Assembly (NCBI GenBank): GCA_963840835.1
Contig: CAWJAM010000011.1
Location: 1-64,000, forward strand
Direction: 5' to 3'
Length of the DNA: 64,000 nucleotides
Source: Rubrobacter_D sp963840835
GTDB lineage: Bacteria; Actinomycetota; Rubrobacteria; Rubrobacterales; Rubrobacteraceae
Each line of letters begins with the position of its first letter. The stretch's first letter is position 1. Of this stretch, positions 59,206 to 64,000 are shown piece after piece. The translations under genes and the position numbers were made by a program. The notes beneath the pieces were generated by a model. The model saw nothing but the letters and a program-made list of their open reading frames with translations, was not told where the DNA came from and made no database searches.

Positions 59206-62128
59206 TGCTTCGAGGGAGGTGTGTACTCGTGCGAATTCCTTTTCGAGGGCGTCTAGCAGGTCGGGGGCGCGTGATAGGTCGCCGGAGATGGCTAGTTCCT
59301 GGAGCCTGGTGCAGATCTCCACCATTTGCACGGCGCCCATGTAGCCGGAGCCGCCTTTGAGCAGGTGGGCCGTCTCCTCTACTTCTTGCGCGTCTTTTCG
59401 CTCGACGGCCCGTCTGAGGGACTCCAGCCGGGGCGGCACGTCGTCGATGAACAGCGTGACGATCCTGGCCAGTTTGTCGGGTTGTCCTTCTTCCTGGGGT
59501 CCGCGCCGGCTCTCCAGTACGGAGAGGTCGACGGCGGGGGAGCCTGGATCTCCGTCGCCCTGCGCGGGCGGTTCGTTTTTGGGGGGTGGGATCCAACGCC
59601 CCAGCACGGCGTCGAGGTCCTCGCGCCTGACCGGTTTGGCTACGTAGTCGTCCATGCCAGCTTCGAGGGCCTTCTCCCTGTCGCCCTTCATGGCGTTGGC
59701 CGTCATCGCGATGATGGGGGTGCGACGCCCGGATGCTTCACGGCTTCGGATCTCCGCCGTTGCCTCGTAGCCGTCCATCTGGGGCATCTGCACGTCCATG
59801 AGCACGGCCGCGTAAGGGACGTTCGATGCGGCCTCCACGGCCTCCTTGCCGTTGCCAACGGCGTCCACGCTGTAGCCCGACCGCTCCAGCATCGCTATCG
59901 CCACCATCCGGTTTACGAAGTAGTCCTCGGCGAGGAGGACACGGCCGGCCCGGTTTTCGGTGGCGGCGTGGGACCCCGCGCCTCCCCGCGATGGCCTGGC
60001 AGGGGTCTCCGTTGAGGAGCCCATTATCGTGGCGAGGGCGTCGTAGAGCTGCGACTGGCGCACGGGCTTGGTGAGGACGACCTCGACACCGGCCCGGCTG
60101 GCCTCCTCGTTGATGTTCAAGCCTATGGAGGTCAGGAGCACAAGCCTGGTCGAAGAGATGGCGGGCTCGTCGCCTATGGCCCGGGCTAGCTGTATCCCGT
60201 CCATCTCGGGCATCTGCATGTCCAGGATCGCCAGGTCGTACGGTTCTCCATTCTCGGCCGCGGCGCGGAGCAGGGTGAGCGCCTCCTCTCCGCCTTCGGC
60301 CATGCCGTCCCTCATGCCCCAGGAGGTGATCTGCTTGTGCAGGATGCGGCGGTTGGTCTCGTGGTCGTCCACGATGAGCACGCGCAGGCCGCGCAGGCCC
60401 GTGCGGATTGCCGGGGCCGCCACCTCACCCTCAGGCCTCTTCTCCAGCTTCGTGGTGAACCAGAACGTGGAGCCCACGCCTGGCTCGCTCCTCACGCCTA
60501 TCTCCCCGCCCATCATCAGCACCAGTTGCTTGCTGATGGCAAGACCTAGCCCCGTGCCGCCGTAGCGGCGGGTGGTCGAGGCGTCGGCCTGGGTAAAGGG
60601 CTTGAAGAGCCTGGTGCGCTGCTCATCTGCCATGCCTATCCCTGTGTCGCTTACCTCGAAGAGGACCGTGGCCGCTATCGGGGGCGTCTTCGGCGAGCTC
60701 GGCCCTGAGGGTCACCTCGCCCTTTTCGGTGAACTTGATCGCGTTCCCCAGGATGTTGGTGAGGACCTGCCGCAACCTGAAGGGGTCGCCCCGAACGGCG
60801 GTCGGCGTGCCCGGCTCGACGAAGCTTGCCAGCTCCAGGCCCTTCTCGTGGGCGCGTCCCGCGAGCAGGGCGGCGACCTCCTCGACCTCCCTCCTGAGCT
60901 CGAAGTTGACGGTCTCGAGGTCCAGGCTGCCCGCCTCTATCTTCGAGAAGTCCAGTATGTCGTTCAGGATGGCCAGCAGGCTCTGGCTCGAGTAGCGGAC
61001 CGTCTCGGCGTATTCGTGTTGCTCGTCGTCTAACGGAGTATCGAGGAGCAGGTCCGTCATCCCTATAACGCCGTTCATGGGGGTGCGGATCTCGTGGCTC
61101 ATGTTCGCCAGGAACTCGCTCTTGGCGCGGTTGGCCTCCTCGGCCCTCTCCCGCGCGATTCGCATCTCCTCGACGGCCCGCCGGCGCTCGCCGTCGAAGC
61201 GGTAGAGCAGGCGGGCGCTCCACCACACGAGGGCCGCGACGATGACCATGGTCGCCACGGTGAACAGGGACACCCCAAGCTCGGTGCCGTAGAGGCCGAT
61301 CTGCTGTCCCCTCAACCTGAACCACCCAAGCACCAGCGGGACCAGGATGGCGGCCGGCAACAGACGACGCGCCGCGACGCCCCCAAGATTGCGGCTGGTG
61401 ACGACGGCCATCAGGCCGCGCTCGGGGCGCGCGCAAAGGACGCCGGCCGAGAGCACGACGAAGGTCATCGCGGCTATCGGGATGTAGGAGGTGTTGCCGT
61501 ACAGATCCGCGACTCCGTAGATGTAGCCGGCGAAGGCCAGTATCGAGAGCACGAACACCACAAGGGCACAGTACTGGGACACGAGGCGTCCGCGACGCGT
61601 CCGCCCGTCCAGGTAAAGGAGCGAGACCCCGATCAGGACGAAGTCGAGCGCCGTGTCAGGAGCCATCCTGTTGGGGAAACCCGTGAACGCGGCCTCCGAG
61701 GCCAGCCTGTCGGGGAACAGGACCCGGTCGATGCCCGGTTCGAGTCCGAAGAGTACCTGGATCAGCCTGGTCAGGCCAACAAAGGCCACAACGAGGGCGC
61801 ACACGCTCGCGACGCGTCGCGCATTCCGGCCGGCCCGCTCATCCTGCAGCAGCCAGGTCGAGACGCCGGCCAACGAGAGGCCGATCGCCGAGACGGGGTT
61901 CATCGCCACCGGACCGGGCAGGACGTGCTTGAGAGGCCCGGCATCGAGTGTCCAGCCAACGAGGACCGAGCAGCCAACGAGGACGGCCACGACGCCAGAA
62001 GCCCGCGAGAAAATCTTGAGGAAGGAAACAAGAGCAGGGATGGAGTCGTCTTCCAGCCCGGGTCGCCCCGTAGTTTCGTTTCTCTGATTGATGATCCCGC
62101 ACTCCCGTGGCAGGCTCTCCCTACGCAA
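59194..62128 (-). pseudogene. Hybrid histidine kinase with two receivers and HPt (one frameshift)
   Basis: A four-step phosphorelay in one chain of about 975 residues. The N-terminal part has about eight membrane helices (VVAVLVGCSVLVGWTLDAG; LVSQYCALVVFVLSILAFAG). HisKA: KSEFLANMSHEIRTPMNGVI. The frame shifts near 60685 inside the HATPase domain, then VSDTGIGMADEQRTRLFKPF and YGGTGLGLAISKQLVLMMGG. Receiver 1: LRVLIVDDHETNRRILHKQI with AILDMQMPEMDG. Receiver 2: GRVLLAEDYFVNRMVAIAML with VLMDVQMPQMDG. HPt: ETAHLLKGGSGYMGAVQMVE with the phosphorylated His. TTG start is uncertain. No separate response regulator is nearby. Confidence 0.9.
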
Positions 62129-62411
62129 TCGGGATATTGAACAGTCGCTATCGCAGTCAGGATTTACAATCAGGTGGTCGGCAATTGCTACTCGTAGCCT
62201 AAGACGAGGATTCAGGCCACATTCGGGCGCATGCAGACGGCAGGCTCTCAGTCCGTCATTCCCGCGGCGTGAATACTGCGATCATTCCCGCGTCAAGCCG
62301 GAGATCCACGGCGGTAGCATCGGTCCATGCAGATCGCGCTGCAAATGATTGACAAAATCAGGCAAGCTGCATGCGAAGTGCTGGTAGCTGACATGCGCGA
62401 CGAGAGAAACT
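62129..62411. other. Intergenic region with REP-like dyad
   Basis: A degenerate REP (GTCATTCCCGCGGCGTGAATAC, GATCATTCCCGCGTCAAGCC) lies at 62251-62310. No gene. Confidence 0.45.
62251..62310. repeat. REP-like repeat, degenerate pair
   Basis: Two CATTCCCGCG motifs in direct orientation; the fully symmetric form is at 47467 and 63880. Confidence 0.55.
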
Positions 62412-63052
62412 GTGATCGAGGAGATTCGACGGCTTTCGTGGGGAATCGGTTTCCGGGAGGGCGTTTCCTGCAGGGTAGTTTCGAGGGGTGCGAGCCGTAC
62501 GAGGAAGTGGGGCCCTTCGAGACGCTGGAGGACTGGAGAGGCATCGATGCGGATTTTCTGGATGGCCATGCGAACGCGCTCAGCTTCTTCTCGGAGGCGG
62601 GCTTCAGGTATTTCCTGCCTGCGTACCTGGTCGCCGACCTTCGCGGCCTGCTGTACACGGCGGATCCCCTGTTCCACCTGACGCACGGCTTCTCCGATTG
62701 GACTACCGAGGTTCCCGCCGGGGACCGCACCTTCGTGATCGGGCACGGCAAGTCGGCGTTCATCAACCCGCGGAGATACGGTGCCATGACCACTTACGAC
62801 TACGCCCGATCTCGCCTCTCGGTCTTTACCAGGGAAGAAGCGGGCGCCATCGTCGCCTATCTGGAGTTCAAGCGCGATTCAGACCCCGACGTCATCGACA
62901 AACAGGCCATCGATGCGGCCCTCCAGTCGTTCTGGTTGGAGCGGGCACGGACGGCTCCCCAGGCCGAGAGCCTCAGGCAACACATAGCGGAGCAAGAAGA
63001 ATACCTCGCCGCAATAAGCCCCGACATCGGAGACAGTACCGGTGAGCCGTAG
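62412..63052 (+). pseudogene. DUF6714-like hypothetical protein (frameshift near the start)
   Basis: The GTG at 62412 gives VIEEIRRLSWGIGF, then one indel near 62445 leads to PGGRFLQGSFEGCEPYEEVG, the frame that continues to 63052. WRGIDADFLDGHANALSFFS then EAGFRYFLPAYLVADLRGLL and DPLFHLTHGFS are characteristic of a conserved soluble family (DUF6714-like) of unknown function. A longer frame from 62327 avoids the shift but lacks the conserved start. A PGEY-like linker and helical C-terminus follow. Assignment moderate. Confidence 0.65.
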
Positions 63053-63107
63053 ACGACGGACGTAGCTTTGTCCGAGCGACCCACGAGCTATCGGCTCCCA
63101 GCGAGAA

Positions 63108-63156
63108 GAAAAAGCTGACATGCTGAAATGCTGACTAGCTGAAGTGCTGAAATGTT
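63108..63156. repeat. GCTGANNN array between converging genes
   Basis: AAGCTGACATGCTGAAATGC, TGACTAGCTGAAGTGCTGAA, ATG: six octamers in register between the DUF6714-like gene and the receiver-like paralogue. Confidence 0.88.
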
Positions 63157-63171
63157 CGCTACGATTTCGCC

Positions 63172-63567
63172 CTACTGGGTGCGATCACTCGACGCCGGCA
63201 CAACGAGAGCGGCTTCGATCCGGTCCACGAGGTCTTCGACCGTACACGGCCACGGCACGCTCAGGACTCCGTTCTCTGGCAGACTCTCCTGTGTCGCTGT
63301 GGTGGAGAGCGAGATCACCGGCATCCCTTCGTTTTGCGGTGTGCTCTTGCCCATAGCGCCGAGGAAGGCCTCGCGCACGCCCTCATCCAGTCTCGGGACG
63401 AGGAGCAGCAGGTCCGCGCCTTCGAGCAGCTCATCGACGACCCCCGTGGGATAGGCATCGAGTGGAGTCGTACCGTAACCGGAGTTCTCGAGGAGCGCAC
63501 CGAGCGCACGACCGACCACCGTATCTGCGCCGAGTATGGCTATGGTCGTGGGCTGGTGGTATCGCAC
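63172..63567 (-). CDS. Receiver-like hypothetical protein, paralogue 2
   Basis: A 131-residue protein from a GTG (AAGGAGCCGACCGAA upstream). It parallels the gene at 44147: PTTIAILGADTVVGRALGAL, GADLLLLVPRLDEGVREAFL, MPVISLSTTATQESL, VLSVPWPCTVEDLVDRIEAA. The shared PWPC..EDL..(K/R)IEAALV end is striking. Fold-level resemblance to CheY receivers, without the acceptor Asp, is inferred. Both paralogues lie beside GCTGANNN arrays. Intact; followed on its upstream side by a strong hairpin. Confidence 0.72.
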   Translation of the reverse strand: MRYHQPTTIAILGADTVVGRALGALLENSGYGTTPLDAYPTGVVDELLEGADLLLLVPRLDEGVREAFLGAMGKSTPQNEGMPVISLSTTATQESLPENGVLSVPWPCTVEDLVDRIEAALVVPASSDRTQ

Positions 63568-63617
63568 TTCGGTCGGCTCCTTGGTCGAGAGATTTTCGCA
63601 GCTATGTTTTAGACACT

Positions 63618-63651
63618 GAGGGGGCCGGGGCTGTTACGCCCCGACCCCCTC
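63618..63651. terminator. Strong intrinsic-type hairpin
   Basis: GAGGGGGCCGGGGC and GCCCCGACCCCCTC form a 14-bp stem (one A opposite G-side mismatch) with loop TGTTAC. It separates two minus-strand genes and probably terminates the one at 63695. Confidence 0.7.
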
Positions 63652-63694
63652 GTGGTTGTGGTGTGCTTTACCTCCTTAGATTCACCTCCTTAGA

Positions 63695-63868
63695 TTACTT
63701 GAGCCAGAGCTTCGCAACCGGGATCTGGGTGCCGTCCACCATCTGCACGGTCACGTTGTAGCAGTTGCCCGGCTTCCTGGGCGTCTGCCAGTTGAAGCTG
63801 TCCGCGTCTGGAGCCAAGTGCAGGTGAATGCCGATGGCAGGACGGAGTCTGACATCGTACACGAGGCT
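63695..63868 (-). pseudogene. C-terminal fragment of a secreted protein
   Basis: Read leftward: PRSLVYDVRLRPAIGIHLHL then APDADSFNWQTPRKPGNCYN, VTVQMVDGTQIPVAKLWLK and TAA. The PxKxGxCYNVTVxxxDGTxxxAxLxLK ending is typical of C-terminal Ig-like domains of secreted surface proteins and hydrolases. A REP-like element (63880-63930) interrupts the gene directly upstream, and no start is present. Confidence 0.55.
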
Positions 63869-63879
63869 CCTCGGTGTAG

Positions 63880-63930
63880 TGGATTCCCGCCTGCGCGGGA
63901 ATGACGGTGAAGGGAGCGCGGGAATGACGG
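63880..63930. repeat. REP-like dyad plus half copy
   Basis: GGATTCCCGCCTGCGCGGGA, ATGACGGTGAAGG, then GCGCGGGAATGACGGTGAGG. It appears to have entered the end of a secreted-protein gene. Confidence 0.75.
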
Positions 63931-64000
63931 TGAGGTAAGGGAGGGACTTCCATGTGCACCGGGCCGCAGACCCTGGGCGCGGTTCCCTTCGAGCGGACCC

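Noticed and set aside
61094..62140. 348-codon plus-strand frame opposite the hybrid kinase
   Set aside because: Antisense shadow of the membrane and HisKA region.
63690..63959. 89-codon minus-strand frame
   Set aside because: Wrong phase; the adjacent frame gives a clear secreted-protein C-terminus.
1..64000. tRNA or rRNA genes
   Set aside because: I saw no cloverleaf with TTCRANY and acceptor pairing, and no rRNA-like sequence; a tRNA scan would be decisive.

Overview
The window looks like high-G+C Gram-positive DNA, most like a Rubrobacter-type actinobacterium. The support is a PASTA-domain Ser/Thr kinase, a class E sortase, an NlpC/P60 cell-wall enzyme, a MoxR/DUF58/transglutaminase operon and type IV pilus genes without an outer-membrane secretin. 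Taxonomy is inferred from gene content only. I saw no rRNA, tRNA or CRISPR array.

Left part (about 1-22 kb) is a decaying accessory region. Remnants of an EamA exporter, two short-chain dehydrogenases, an acetyltransferase, an endonuclease/phosphatase, an ester cyclase, an MBL hydrolase and a BTAD regulator lie between intact small genes: glucoamylase, glutaredoxin, cupin, VOC, PPOX, DoxX and secreted proteins. The region carries a 438-bp segmental duplication, a MITE-like element, relic IS ends and a dispersed repeat (TTCACCGGAGTGCGTGGAAGG type) that usually follows gene ends.

Middle (22.5-31 kb): a tightly coupled minus-strand operon (sulfatase-fold hydrolase, iron alcohol dehydrogenase, aldehyde dehydrogenase) lies downstream of an IclR regulator. 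The IclR gene is boxed by two inverted, 153-bp, nearly identical copies of a hairpin-rich element. A HAD hydrolase and a TRIC-type channel follow.

Right part (31-45 kb): a type IV pilus locus on the minus strand holds pilB-pilT-pilC, prepilin peptidase, and a sigma factor followed by four prepilin-like genes. A second pilT is on the plus strand, and MazF/Phd and Uma2 genes are interspersed. From 45 to 63 kb come Asp23, a Golvesin-NlpC/P60-RlpA cell-wall protein, sortase, phasin, HicBA, MoxR-DUF58-transglutaminase, a PAS protein, a presenilin-like membrane protein and a large hybrid histidine kinase.

Two features dominate. First, intergenic gaps from 27 kb onward hold arrays of an octamer GCTGANNN arranged as giant inverted repeats, usually starting at a stop codon; a sister family is built on CCTGA. 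Second, single-base frameshifts break many otherwise well-conserved genes, including almost the whole pilus cluster. That pattern suggests sequencing indels at least as much as real gene loss. The truncations on the left are real decay.
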